DNA of 5,319 nucleotides from Synechococcales cyanobacterium PMM_0003 (GTDB lineage Bacteria > Cyanobacteriota > Cyanobacteriia > Pseudanabaenales > Pseudanabaenaceae), in assembly GCA_949128015.1 (NCBI GenBank), contig CASBRC010000134.1:1-5319 (forward strand). Direction: 5' to 3'. Below, one piece after another: positions 1-5,319 of the stretch. Below the pieces are notes generated by a model that ran no database searches, had not been told where the DNA came from, and saw only the letters and a program-made list of their open reading frames with translations. Position numbers and translations under genes: made by a program. Positions within the stretch are counted from its first letter, which is position 1. The number at the start of each line of letters is the position of its first letter.

Positions 1-58
1 CATAGGTATTGCGATCGCTAATATTTTCAACTAGCGTAGTTTCTGTCGGTATATTCAT
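1..58 (-). CDS. Possible 5' end of a leftward gene, cut by the window edge
   Basis: Reading leftward from an ATG at 58-56 there are 19 codons without a stop before the window ends. They begin MNIPTETTLVENISDRNTY. A HIP1 octamer lies inside (11-18), which is common in cyanobacterial genes. Divergent placement relative to the gene at 262 would make 59-261 a shared promoter region. There is no clear Shine-Dalgarno sequence upstream of the ATG, and 19 codons are too few to recognise a family or judge coding potential. It could equally be a chance open frame. No function is proposed. Confidence 0.35.
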   Translation of the reverse strand, partial: MNIPTETTLVENISDRNTY

Positions 59-261
59 GCTAACCAATGCACAGGTTTACTATCAATTTAGCAATGATTT
101 GATTATTAAGCTAACCGTTTCTTGCTGTAGTACCCAAAAAAAGCTCAGGCTAGAATTATGGTGGTAAAATCGATGAATATAATTATGAGATCTTGAAAAA
201 TCTTGGTATATAAGTGTGAACTCGGACAACAGTTAGAAAGAAAAAAGGAAAAATTTGAGCG
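59..261. other. Intergenic region upstream of the Uma2 gene
   Basis: This AT-rich stretch has stops in all frames and no convincing gene. It probably carries the promoter of the gene at 262. AT-rich -10-like hexamers can be seen (TAGAAT at 151-156, TAAAAT at 165-170, TATAAG at 209-214), but none has a good -35 box at 16-18 bp, so no promoter is called. The AAGGA at 245-249 is the likely ribosome binding site, 12 bases before the ATG, which is slightly long spacing. Confidence 0.4.
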
Positions 262-888
262 ATGAAAATTACCCTTGACATACCTCAAGTTGAACTTGAA
301 AAATTAATTGCTCCTGCGATCGCCGAACCGCGTATTGCCCTCTATGACATAAATTGGCAGCAATACCAAACCTTCATCGGTCTATTTTTTGGACATCAAA
401 ACCTCCATCTCACCTATCTCAAAGGAGCATTAGAAATCGTGACGCTTTCGCCAGAGCATGAAATGCTTAAAACACTGATTGCGAGATTGCTATATGTCTA
501 TGCTGATGTCATGAATATTGACCTATTTAGTTGTGGCTCAGCTACCTGCAAATCAGAATTAACGGCGAGAGGATTAGAACCTGATGAAAGTTTCTGCATC
601 GGTCAGCGTCAAGAATTTCCCGACTTAGCGATCGAAATAACTGTCACCAGTGGCGGTATCGATAAATTAGAAGTTTATCAGGGATTAGGGATTACCGAAG
701 TTTGGTTTTATAAAAATGGGAAGTTTTCACTTTATCGCATCAACTGCGATCGCAATGGGGATAATGCGATCGCCCAAAGCCAATTCTTTCCTAATCTTGA
801 TCTAAATCTTATGGTCGAATATATCCAACCTGCTCAAGAACCCGCAATGGTCAGAGCATGGCGCAAATTGGTCAGTAAGCATGATTAA
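262..888 (+). CDS. Uma2-family (DUF820) PD-(D/E)XK nuclease-like protein
   Basis: This 208-residue protein has the length and motif order of the Uma2 (formerly DUF820) family, a restriction-endonuclease-like fold greatly expanded in cyanobacteria. Seen in order: SPEHE at 63-67, where E65 and H66 sit in the N-terminal helix region; EPDES at 106-110; PDLAIEIT at 120-127, giving the acidic pair D121 and E125; DKLEVYQGLGITEVWFY at 134-150, with K135 as the likely core lysine. The C-terminal tail (from about 185) is less typical. Nuclease activity is inferred from the fold; the cellular role of the family is unknown. An in-frame TGA two codons upstream (256-258) makes 262 the first possible ATG, and AAGGA at 245-249 supports it. 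HIP1 octamers lie at 316, 746 and 766. The gene is convergent with the ligase gene at 941 and its stop touches the palindrome at 887. Family assignment is firm; function is not. Confidence 0.88.
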   Translation: MKITLDIPQVELEKLIAPAIAEPRIALYDINWQQYQTFIGLFFGHQNLHLTYLKGALEIVTLSPEHEMLKTLIARLLYVYADVMNIDLFSCGSATCKSELTARGLEPDESFCIGQRQEFPDLAIEITVTSGGIDKLEVYQGLGITEVWFYKNGKFSLYRINCDRNGDNAIAQSQFFPNLDLNLMVEYIQPAQEPAMVRAWRKLVSKHD

Positions 889-942
889 AACCCAAAAAGC
901 TGTGGCGCACGCGCAGTGTGTGCCACAGCTTTTTGGGCTTTT
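887..942. repeat. Palindromic repeat, copy 1 (long hairpin between convergent genes)
   Basis: Positions 891-912 pair with 916-937 to form a 22-bp stem closed by the triloop GCA (913-915). The arms begin CCCAAAAAGCTGTGGC and end GCCACAGCTTTTTGGG. Two of the pairs are G-T wobbles (907 with 921, 911 with 917). These are G-U in plus-strand RNA but A-C mismatches in minus-strand RNA. Outer AAAA (887-890) and TTTT (939-942) extend the symmetry around a single bulged C at 938. The outer bases overlap the TAA stops of both flanking genes, so the repeat fills the whole gap. Related copies are at 4563-4615 and 5296-5319. It resembles a REP/MITE-like dispersed palindrome. Confidence 0.9.
891..937. terminator. 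Likely bidirectional intrinsic terminator (within repeat copy 1)
   Basis: A GC-rich stem (899-912 with 916-929) is preceded by A5 (894-898) and followed by T5 (930-934). Transcripts from either direction would therefore form a hairpin followed by a U tract. Its position exactly between the stop codons of two convergent genes fits this role. Termination itself is inferred; the same element may simply be a repeat that settled at a tolerated site. Confidence 0.6.
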
Positions 943-2248
943 AACAATCTAAAGTATGTTCCAACTCCCAAGGACTAATGCGCGTACTATACTCATTCCA
1001 TTCCCGTTGCTTGAGCTTGACATAGGAATTAACAAACTCTGTACCTAAAGAATCTGGCAAAATCGTATTCGCTTGCAGACATCGGAGCGCATCCAAAAGA
1101 TTGGCTGGCAACTGTTTCACAGTTCCAAATGGAAGCGGATCGGTGTAGGAATTATTGTCATAGCGTTGACCAGCATCGCGATTATGTTTGACACCATCAA
1201 GCCCCGCCGCAATCAGCGCCGCAGGTAAGAGATAGGGGTTAGCCGCGCCATCAGCGAGACGGAACTCGAAGCGACCTGCTTCAGGAATACGAATCATGTG
1301 GGTGCGATTGTTGCCTGTGTAACTGATGCTGTTAGGAGACCATGTTGCACCAGAGTTAGTGACAGCAGCATTAATCCGCTTGTAGGAATTGACAGTGGGA
1401 TTGGTGAAGGCACAGACCGCTTCGGCGGAATGAAGAACGCCGCCGATAAATTGATAGGCAAGATTAGATAGACCGAGTTCTCCTTGAGCATCATCAAAAA
1501 GATTAATATTTCCATCCAAATCCCAAATAGAGAGATGGGTATGACAACCGTTACCCGTCAAATGGGGGAATGGCTTGGGCATGAAGGTGGCACGAAATCC
1601 ATGCTTTTCGGCGATCGCTTTGACCATATATTTAAAAAAGGCATGGCGATCGGCTGTCACCAACGCATCGGCGTAAGTCCAGTTCATCTCAAACTGACCA
1701 TTCGCATCTTCATGATCATTCTGATAGGCTCCCCAACCCATCGCCAACATCGCATCACAAATCTCGGCAATAATATCGAAGCGACGCATCAAGGCTTGTT
1801 GATCGTAGCAGGGCTTACTAGCGCGATCGCATAAATCAGAAATATCTGTACCATCGGCTGAGAGTAAGAAATATTCACATTCCACACCAGTTTTAACGCG
1901 ATAGCCAAGGGCTTCGGCTTGGCTGAGGGCTTGTTTGAGAACATAGCGCGGAGTTTGGACAACGGGCTGTCCATTCATGTATAAGTCGGCTGGCATCCAG
2001 CCAATTTCGGGCTGCCAAGGTAAAGGGAAAAGGCTATTCGGGTCAGGAATCGCGAAGATATCAGGATCGGCGGGTGTCATATCGAGCCATGTGGCGAATC
2101 CTGCAAATCCTGCACCATTGACTGCCATCGAGTCGATCGCTGCGGTTGGCACTAATTTAGCGCGTTGCACTCCAAACAGATCGGTAAAGGAAATAAGAAA
2201 GTAACGAATCCCTTTTTCTTGAGCAATTTCAGATAGAGCCTTAGTCAT
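941..2248 (-). CDS. glnT: Type III (GlnT-type) glutamine synthetase family ligase; possibly a gamma-glutamylamide synthetase
   Basis: The 435-residue cytoplasmic protein has a complete glutamine synthetase fold: beta-grasp domain at about 1-100 (SFTDLFGVQRAKLVP at 20-34), then the catalytic domain. Visible active-site elements are E123 and E125 (GVECEYFLL), E180 and E187 (HEDANGQFEMN), H236 and H238 (NGCHTHLSIWD), R291, R315 and R320 (NNRTHMIRIP), and R326 and R330 (RFEFRLADGAANPYL). The HEDANGQFE form and the length fit the GlnT/type III group. That group contains rhizobial GlnT and methylotroph gamma-glutamylmethylamide synthetase. The enzyme should activate the glutamate gamma-carboxyl with ATP, but the acceptor (ammonia or an amine) cannot be read from sequence. 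It is distinct from the roughly 470-residue GlnA and the over 700-residue GlnN of cyanobacteria, and lacks an obvious adenylylation-loop tyrosine. It is the last gene of a three-gene operon, 45 bp after the hydrolase. No strong Shine-Dalgarno sequence precedes the ATG. It ends against the palindrome. Family is certain; the symbol marks family, not proven activity. Confidence 0.92.
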   Translation of the reverse strand: MTKALSEIAQEKGIRYFLISFTDLFGVQRAKLVPTAAIDSMAVNGAGFAGFATWLDMTPADPDIFAIPDPNSLFPLPWQPEIGWMPADLYMNGQPVVQTPRYVLKQALSQAEALGYRVKTGVECEYFLLSADGTDISDLCDRASKPCYDQQALMRRFDIIAEICDAMLAMGWGAYQNDHEDANGQFEMNWTYADALVTADRHAFFKYMVKAIAEKHGFRATFMPKPFPHLTGNGCHTHLSIWDLDGNINLFDDAQGELGLSNLAYQFIGGVLHSAEAVCAFTNPTVNSYKRINAAVTNSGATWSPNSISYTGNNRTHMIRIPEAGRFEFRLADGAANPYLLPAALIAAGLDGVKHNRDAGQRYDNNSYTDPLPFGTVKQLPANLLDALRCLQANTILPDSLGTEFVNSYVKLKQREWNEYSTRISPWELEHTLDC

Positions 2249-2293
2249 AATGTTTGGGTCTTAATAGAATTTATATCGAAGCGAAAATATTCA

Positions 2294-3412
2294 TCACGGA
2301 TTGGGAAATCTAGCTTTCACGGCAGGATGAATTAATTCATGGGGGACTTGATTGCGCTTGATGTAGTCGTTAATTTCGGCTTGATTGTCTTGATAGAAAC
2401 TGAGTGAATCAAAACTTAACAATTCCCAAACAGCTTGACGGATAAATTCGGCATCTTCAGGGTTTTGATAGGGATTACCAGCGCGATGTCCCCAAATTGA
2501 AGGGATGGGCAGGTATGTAGCATTAAGAATCATCGCTGCTTCGCGATCGCAATCTTCAGGCGTAAAATACAAATCCGTAGTACTCGGCATCACCAAAGTT
2601 TTTGCTTGGATGGATTTCATCGCGAGGGCATAGTCTTTTTGATAAATAGGATTATCACTCACATCACAACGCAGCCAAGTATCAATCATCGCCATCAAAT
2701 TTCGCGGATCGCGCTTACGATAGCCAGCTTCCCAACCACGCAAGAGATAATCTTCGAGAGATTCATAACCAAATTGATAATACAATCTCTCGCGATAAAA
2801 GGCTTGAGAAGCTGCCCAACTCGCATAGATTCTCGCAAAAGTGCGAAAACCGCGATCGGGAATGCCATCAAAACTAGTTCCATTCCATGTCGGATCGGCA
2901 GTGAGCGCCGATCGCAAACTTTCAAGAAAAATCTTATTATGGTCAGTAGTCCGCGCTGTGCCACAAACTGCGGCAATCCGTTCAACGCGATCGCAATATA
3001 ATGCACCCCAATGATAGGCTTGCTGTGCGCCCATCGACCAGCCATAGACTAGGGCTAGGCGTTCAATTCCAAAGATTTCGCGCAGTAATTTCTCCTGAGC
3101 AGTGACATTATCCAGATGCGTAAACCAGAAACCCTGCTCAGCTAAACCGCATTCTGTGCAGTTACTCGGCGAACTCGATAGTCCATTACCAAACATATTA
3201 ATGATGATAATGAACCACCGAGTCGGATCGAGAATGCCATCAGCACGAATCAGCCACTCAATATCAGGATGCTGCGCTCCGTAAGAGGTGGGATAGAGAA
3301 TCGCGTTAGTGCGATCGCAATTTAATTCGCCATAGGTTTGATAAACCAGTCTTGCTTCGGTCAGAACAGCACCACATTGAAGTTGAAAGTTCTCAATCTT
3401 AAAAACATTCAT
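2294..3412 (-). CDS. MetX-like alpha/beta-hydrolase (homoserine acetyltransferase superfamily; acyltransferase or esterase)
   Basis: The 372-residue protein has the length and layout of the homoserine O-acetyltransferase (MetX) branch of alpha/beta-hydrolases. A complete triad is visible: nucleophile S126 in YGWSMGAQQAYHWG, D280 in PSTTDLYFTPED, and H309 in SIWGHRAGNP. An early strand motif INMFGNGLSSSPSN lies at 71-84. No signal peptide or membrane segment is evident, so it is probably cytoplasmic. True MetX enzymes usually have GGSMGGMQ at the elbow, a different glycine-rich segment after the oxyanion strand, and GHDAFL at the histidine. The changes here argue against assigning methionine biosynthesis. 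Members of this superfamily also include esterases such as MekB. The start ATG overlaps the desaturase stop (ATGA, 3409-3412), implying translational coupling, so substrate or product is probably shared with its neighbours. Triad and fold are seen; the acyl substrate is unknown. The metX name should not be used without further evidence. Confidence 0.85.
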   Translation of the reverse strand: MNVFKIENFQLQCGAVLTEARLVYQTYGELNCDRTNAILYPTSYGAQHPDIEWLIRADGILDPTRWFIIIINMFGNGLSSSPSNCTECGLAEQGFWFTHLDNVTAQEKLLREIFGIERLALVYGWSMGAQQAYHWGALYCDRVERIAAVCGTARTTDHNKIFLESLRSALTADPTWNGTSFDGIPDRGFRTFARIYASWAASQAFYRERLYYQFGYESLEDYLLRGWEAGYRKRDPRNLMAMIDTWLRCDVSDNPIYQKDYALAMKSIQAKTLVMPSTTDLYFTPEDCDREAAMILNATYLPIPSIWGHRAGNPYQNPEDAEFIRQAVWELLSFDSLSFYQDNQAEINDYIKRNQVPHELIHPAVKARFPNP

Positions 3413-4413
3413 GCTGACAAGTTCTCGGTCTTGGTATCGAAATTAGCAATAATTTGCCGATGGACATTAATGTAACCATTTTCCACACCTTTAAAATGAG
3501 AGCCTAGTTTTTCATGGGCTGCGGCTAGTTGATGAAAGGGAATAGAAGCATAGAGATGATGTTCGGCATGGTAGGAGATGTTCCAAATCAAGAAGCGTAA
3601 AGGCGCAAGGGTGAGCGTAGTACGAGTATTAGTGAGCATATCGTCGGTATTGGGGCGATCGGTATGCTCTGCTAAAAGAATCAATCGCAAAAATGGCTGA
3701 CCGACGGCTAGAGGTAATAGCCAATAAGTCAAGAACCAAGGCTGTTGAAAATATACAGAAATTGCGATCGCAACTGCATAAACCAATAGCTGTAAACGAG
3801 TTGAACTAATTACTTCAGCACGAGCGCTTTCAGGAATAAATGGACAATTATCTAAGTTGCCTATCGCCGTCAGAAAATGTCTGCGAAACTTGCCGATCCA
3901 CCAATTAAGTCCGCTAATTTCAATGATATATTCGCTGAGATTAATGGGTTTGCGATCGCTAAGTTCAGGATCTTTATCAAGAATCTGCGTATAGCGATGA
4001 TGCCATTTATGATAGAGCCGATAGAAAGTACTATTATAAAAAGATAGGAGTCCTGCAAACCAAAATAGGGCATCATTTGCTTGATTATTGGTAAAAACAG
4101 TGCGGTGAGACGCTTCATGTAGCGGCGCGAACATGATCGCAAAACTAAATCCATAGAGAACTAGCGCAGGTAATGCAATATACCAGCGATCGCTGATGTT
4201 CTGCATATTTGCTCCCCAAAGGTAGCCACTACCTGCCATGACTGCGAGATGTCCCGCTAATTGTAAGCTACCTTTCAGGTTAGACTTCGCATTTAAAACA
4301 TTTAATTCTTGAGGAGAAAGAATTTGTATAGGTTTTAGAACAGATTTTCCTGAATTTACTAGTGAAGTTAAATCTGCTTCACGATCCATATTTTTTACTT
4401 CGCTGGAAAACAT
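3409..4413 (-). CDS. Membrane fatty-acid-desaturase-type di-iron protein
   Basis: The 334-residue protein belongs to the membrane desaturase/hydroxylase superfamily (FA_desaturase). Three histidine boxes are intact: H99 and H103 in LHEASHRTVF, H135, H138 and H139 in YHKWHHRYT, and H282, H285 and H286 in YHAEHHLY. H250 (LLAEHTDRPN) is a likely extra ligand. Hydrophobic spans at about 50-70, 77-97, 113-128, 206-222 and 225-245 suggest an integral membrane protein with the His boxes facing the cytoplasm. It should use O2 and an electron donor to desaturate or hydroxylate a substrate. The first box is HExxH rather than the HDxxH common in cyanobacterial acyl-lipid desaturases. The NTRTT...WNISYHAEHH segment also fits a bacterial side clade rather than the classical Des enzymes, so the substrate may not be a membrane lipid. 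It is the first gene of the operon. The ATG at 4413 has only a weak GAG upstream. Met9 (4389) is an alternative start, since the first eight residues show no family feature. Confidence 0.9.
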   Translation of the reverse strand: MFSSEVKNMDREADLTSLVNSGKSVLKPIQILSPQELNVLNAKSNLKGSLQLAGHLAVMAGSGYLWGANMQNISDRWYIALPALVLYGFSFAIMFAPLHEASHRTVFTNNQANDALFWFAGLLSFYNSTFYRLYHKWHHRYTQILDKDPELSDRKPINLSEYIIEISGLNWWIGKFRRHFLTAIGNLDNCPFIPESARAEVISSTRLQLLVYAVAIAISVYFQQPWFLTYWLLPLAVGQPFLRLILLAEHTDRPNTDDMLTNTRTTLTLAPLRFLIWNISYHAEHHLYASIPFHQLAAAHEKLGSHFKGVENGYINVHRQIIANFDTKTENLSA

Positions 4414-4717
4414 GATTAAAAACTCATTATTTACTTATTAGGATCTTTGGCGCTTCATGCTGTTATTAAGTATCTTGCCAAAGTGTCTTTGAATAAGTCA
4501 AAGTTAATACCAAACCCGATCGATTGAACTTGCCGTCAAAGAACTAGTCGGTCAATATAATGAAACCCAAAAAGCTGTAGCGCATGCGCAGCATGCGCTA
4601 CAGCTTTTTGGGTTTTGGGTTTTAAGCCATAAATCTCAGAAACAAGATTAAGTCATTTGCAGCAAAGCTTAAAACCACTAATCGTTGTATGCTGACTAAC
4701 TTAAACATTAAAAGTAC
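4414..4717. other. Divergent intergenic region with operon promoter and repeat copy 2
   Basis: No gene is seen in this 304-bp region. The minus-strand operon promoter should lie in 4414-4562. A TTGACT on the minus strand (4500 down to 4495) is a -35 candidate, but no good -10 follows at 16-18 bp. An inverted repeat CTTTGGC (4445-4451) / GCCAAAG (4477-4483), with 25 bases between the arms, could be an operator or chance. TATAAT on the plus strand (4556-4561) ends one base before the palindrome at 4563. After the palindrome come two and a half TTTTGGG units (4606-4623), then AT-rich sequence leading to the plus-strand gene. I find no clean NtcA site (GTA-N8-TAC). Confidence 0.5.
4563..4615. repeat. 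Palindromic repeat, copy 2 (perfect 25-bp inverted repeat)
   Basis: Positions 4563-4587 and 4591-4615 are perfect reverse complements around the triloop GCA. The arms start AAACCCAAAAAGCTGTAGCG and the loop matches copy 1. Within the 33-base core shared with copy 1 (898-930 and 4573-4605), one G-C pair has become A-T and one C-G pair T-A, while two G-T wobbles are G-C here. This is covariation that preserves pairing. Unlike copies 1 and 3, it does not directly follow a gene; it lies about 150 bp upstream of the desaturase start. A5 and T5 tracts flank the core, so it could terminate transcription in either direction. Confidence 0.95.
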
Positions 4718-5287
4718 TTGCATTTTGACCTCATGCTCGATCGCGCTTCGATAACAGTAGCTATCTCTCTATGTCCTGAAGAAGCAGTTTGCTACTTAGC
4801 AAGGGTCTATACAACTTTGGTTGTTTTTAATCCACCTAAGTTTATCAAGACTTCTATTGGTAGTAGGGTATTAATTCATTCCCTTGGCTATCCCGACAAT
4901 CCCGAATCTGCCCATATCTGTAGACAACTTATGGATGAGTTTGGCTTTGATGCGGATACTTTTCCTGCGGTTGCATTACAAGGGCTAGCCACAATTGATG
5001 CCATTTTTCCTTGCGATCGCAGTAACTTAGAAATAGATTTTGAGCTAGATCAACAGCTTGATATTGCGCCAACAAGTCTGATCGATATTCAATCAAGGGT
5101 AGAAGATCGAGGGCAATCAGCATGGCTACTACAATTAAAGGAAACATACTTTTTGCAAGAGCCAATTTATGATGTGTTGCCACCAATGGACACTGAAACA
5201 GGGCATGTCTGGCTGCCACAACATAAATCCCATTTAGAAGATTTTCAAAATGCCCTAAGACGTGACATTCTCAGCAGCAAGGTTTAA
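4718..5287 (+). CDS. Uncharacterised protein, possible ASCH/PUA-like domain
   Basis: I do not recognise this protein with confidence. It is up to 189 residues, soluble, acidic in its middle, with no signal peptide or membrane segment. An in-frame TAA at 4709-4711 limits the start to TTG (4718) or ATG (4733, residue 6). Neither has a clear ribosome binding site, and the ATG, giving 184 residues, is at least as likely. The layout recalls ASCH domains of the PUA-like fold: an N-terminal strand plus helix (11-30), a strand ending in IGSRVLIHSLGY (47-58), FPAVALQGLATIDAIFP (82-98), then SAWLLQLKETYFLQEPIYDV (134-153), which resembles the segment leading to the closing strand. The region 59-82 would be an insert helix. 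If correct, RNA or modified-nucleotide binding would be the general expectation, but this is a fold-level guess from motif spacing. It is divergent from the operon, and a palindrome copy begins 8 bases past its stop. Confidence 0.75.
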   Translation: MHFDLMLDRASITVAISLCPEEAVCYLARVYTTLVVFNPPKFIKTSIGSRVLIHSLGYPDNPESAHICRQLMDEFGFDADTFPAVALQGLATIDAIFPCDRSNLEIDFELDQQLDIAPTSLIDIQSRVEDRGQSAWLLQLKETYFLQEPIYDVLPPMDTETGHVWLPQHKSHLEDFQNALRRDILSSKV

Positions 5288-5295
5288 GTAAAAGT

Positions 5296-5319
5296 CAAAA
5301 AGCTGTGGCGCACGCGCAG
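5296..5319. repeat. Palindromic repeat, copy 3 (5' half only, cut by window end)
   Basis: From 5296 to the last base the sequence is identical to copy 1 positions 893-916: the CAAAAAGC arm, the GTGGCGCAC stem and the GCA loop (5316-5318). The window ends one base into the 3' arm. It has the same orientation as copy 1 relative to the preceding plus-strand gene and starts 8 bases after that gene's TAA. The full copy presumably continues beyond the window. Confidence 0.85.

Larger units (their letters stand above)
11..5020. repeat. HIP1 octamers (GCGATCGC), 13 dispersed sites
   Basis: GCGATCGC starts at 11, 316, 746, 766, 1611, 1823, 2543, 2987, 3311, 3764, 3952, 4186 and 5013, about one per 400 bp. 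Nearly all lie inside genes. HIP1 is a highly over-represented palindrome in many cyanobacteria, and its presence in every gene here argues that the whole window is native or long resident. The coordinates span the first to the last site; the sites themselves are 8 bp each. Confidence 0.95.

Noticed and set aside
133..145. CCCAAAAAAAGCT resembling a half-arm of the palindrome family
   Set aside because: It has seven A residues instead of five, no matching second arm, and no GTGG or GTAG continuation; chance similarity in AT-rich DNA is likely.
1484..1834. Plus-strand open frame of 116 codons inside the ligase gene
   Set aside because: It lies antisense within a full-length glutamine-synthetase-family gene with intact motifs and resembles no protein; it is a shadow frame. 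The same applies to 1294-1515, 1789-1974 and 1977-2204.
2606..3045. Open frames on both strands inside the hydrolase gene
   Set aside because: They overlap the hydrolase coding sequence in other frames and have no recognisable family, no start signals and no independent support. The frame at 3102-3284 is likewise a shadow.
3870..4154. Minus-strand open frame of 94 codons inside the desaturase gene
   Set aside because: It covers histidine boxes 1 and 2 in the wrong frame; the desaturase frame is complete without it.
4606..4623. TTTTGGG tandem units resembling a telomere-like or G-rich repeat
   Set aside because: There are only two and a half units, the first being part of the palindrome arm; too short to call a separate repeat or quadruplex.
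4687..4700. GTA-N8-AAC, near the NtcA consensus GTA-N8-TAC
   Set aside because: The second half-site is imperfect, it precedes the ASCH-like gene rather than the ligase operon, and no well-placed -10 accompanies it.
4929..5219. Minus-strand open frame of 96 codons opposite the ASCH-like gene
   Set aside because: It is antisense to a longer frame that has plausible protein features, and it shows no ribosome binding site or family resemblance.
887..5319. Three similar palindromes considered as a CRISPR-like array
   Set aside because: The copies are thousands of bases apart with genes between them, so there is no regular spacer structure.

Overview
The window looks like a piece of a cyanobacterial chromosome. 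The octamer GCGATCGC (HIP1), a cyanobacterial hallmark, occurs 13 times in 5.3 kb, both inside and outside genes. Base composition is moderately AT-rich and intergenic spaces are short. A long palindrome family with CCCAAAAAGC / GCTTTTTGGG arms is also present. From memory of such repeats I would favour a Pseudanabaena-like lineage, but the window alone does not prove it.

Layout, left to right. Positions 1-58 may be the 5' end of a leftward gene that runs off the window. Positions 262-888 (+) encode a Uma2-family PD-(D/E)XK nuclease-like protein. A palindromic repeat fills the 52-bp gap to the next gene, which is convergent. Three genes on the minus strand (4413 down to 941) form a compact operon. 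In transcription order they are a membrane di-iron fatty-acid-desaturase-type protein, a MetX-like alpha/beta-hydrolase whose start overlaps the desaturase stop (ATGA), and, 45 bp further on, a GlnT-type (type III) glutamine synthetase-family ligase. A 304-bp divergent intergenic region holds a second, perfect copy of the palindrome. Positions 4718-5287 (+) encode an uncharacterised protein with a possible ASCH/PUA-like fold. Eight bases after its stop a third copy of the palindrome begins and is cut by the window edge.

How the genes may work together. The tight spacing suggests that the desaturase, the hydrolase/acyltransferase and the ATP-dependent glutamate ligase act in one pathway. All three keep their family catalytic residues. 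None can be assigned a substrate from sequence, and the combination does not match a pathway I can name with confidence. A route that oxidises or desaturates a small molecule, transfers or removes an acyl group, and gamma-glutamylates an amine (or makes glutamine) is an inference. The flanking Uma2 and ASCH-like genes show no evident link to it. The two most notable items are this operon and the palindrome family, whose copies differ by compensatory base changes.
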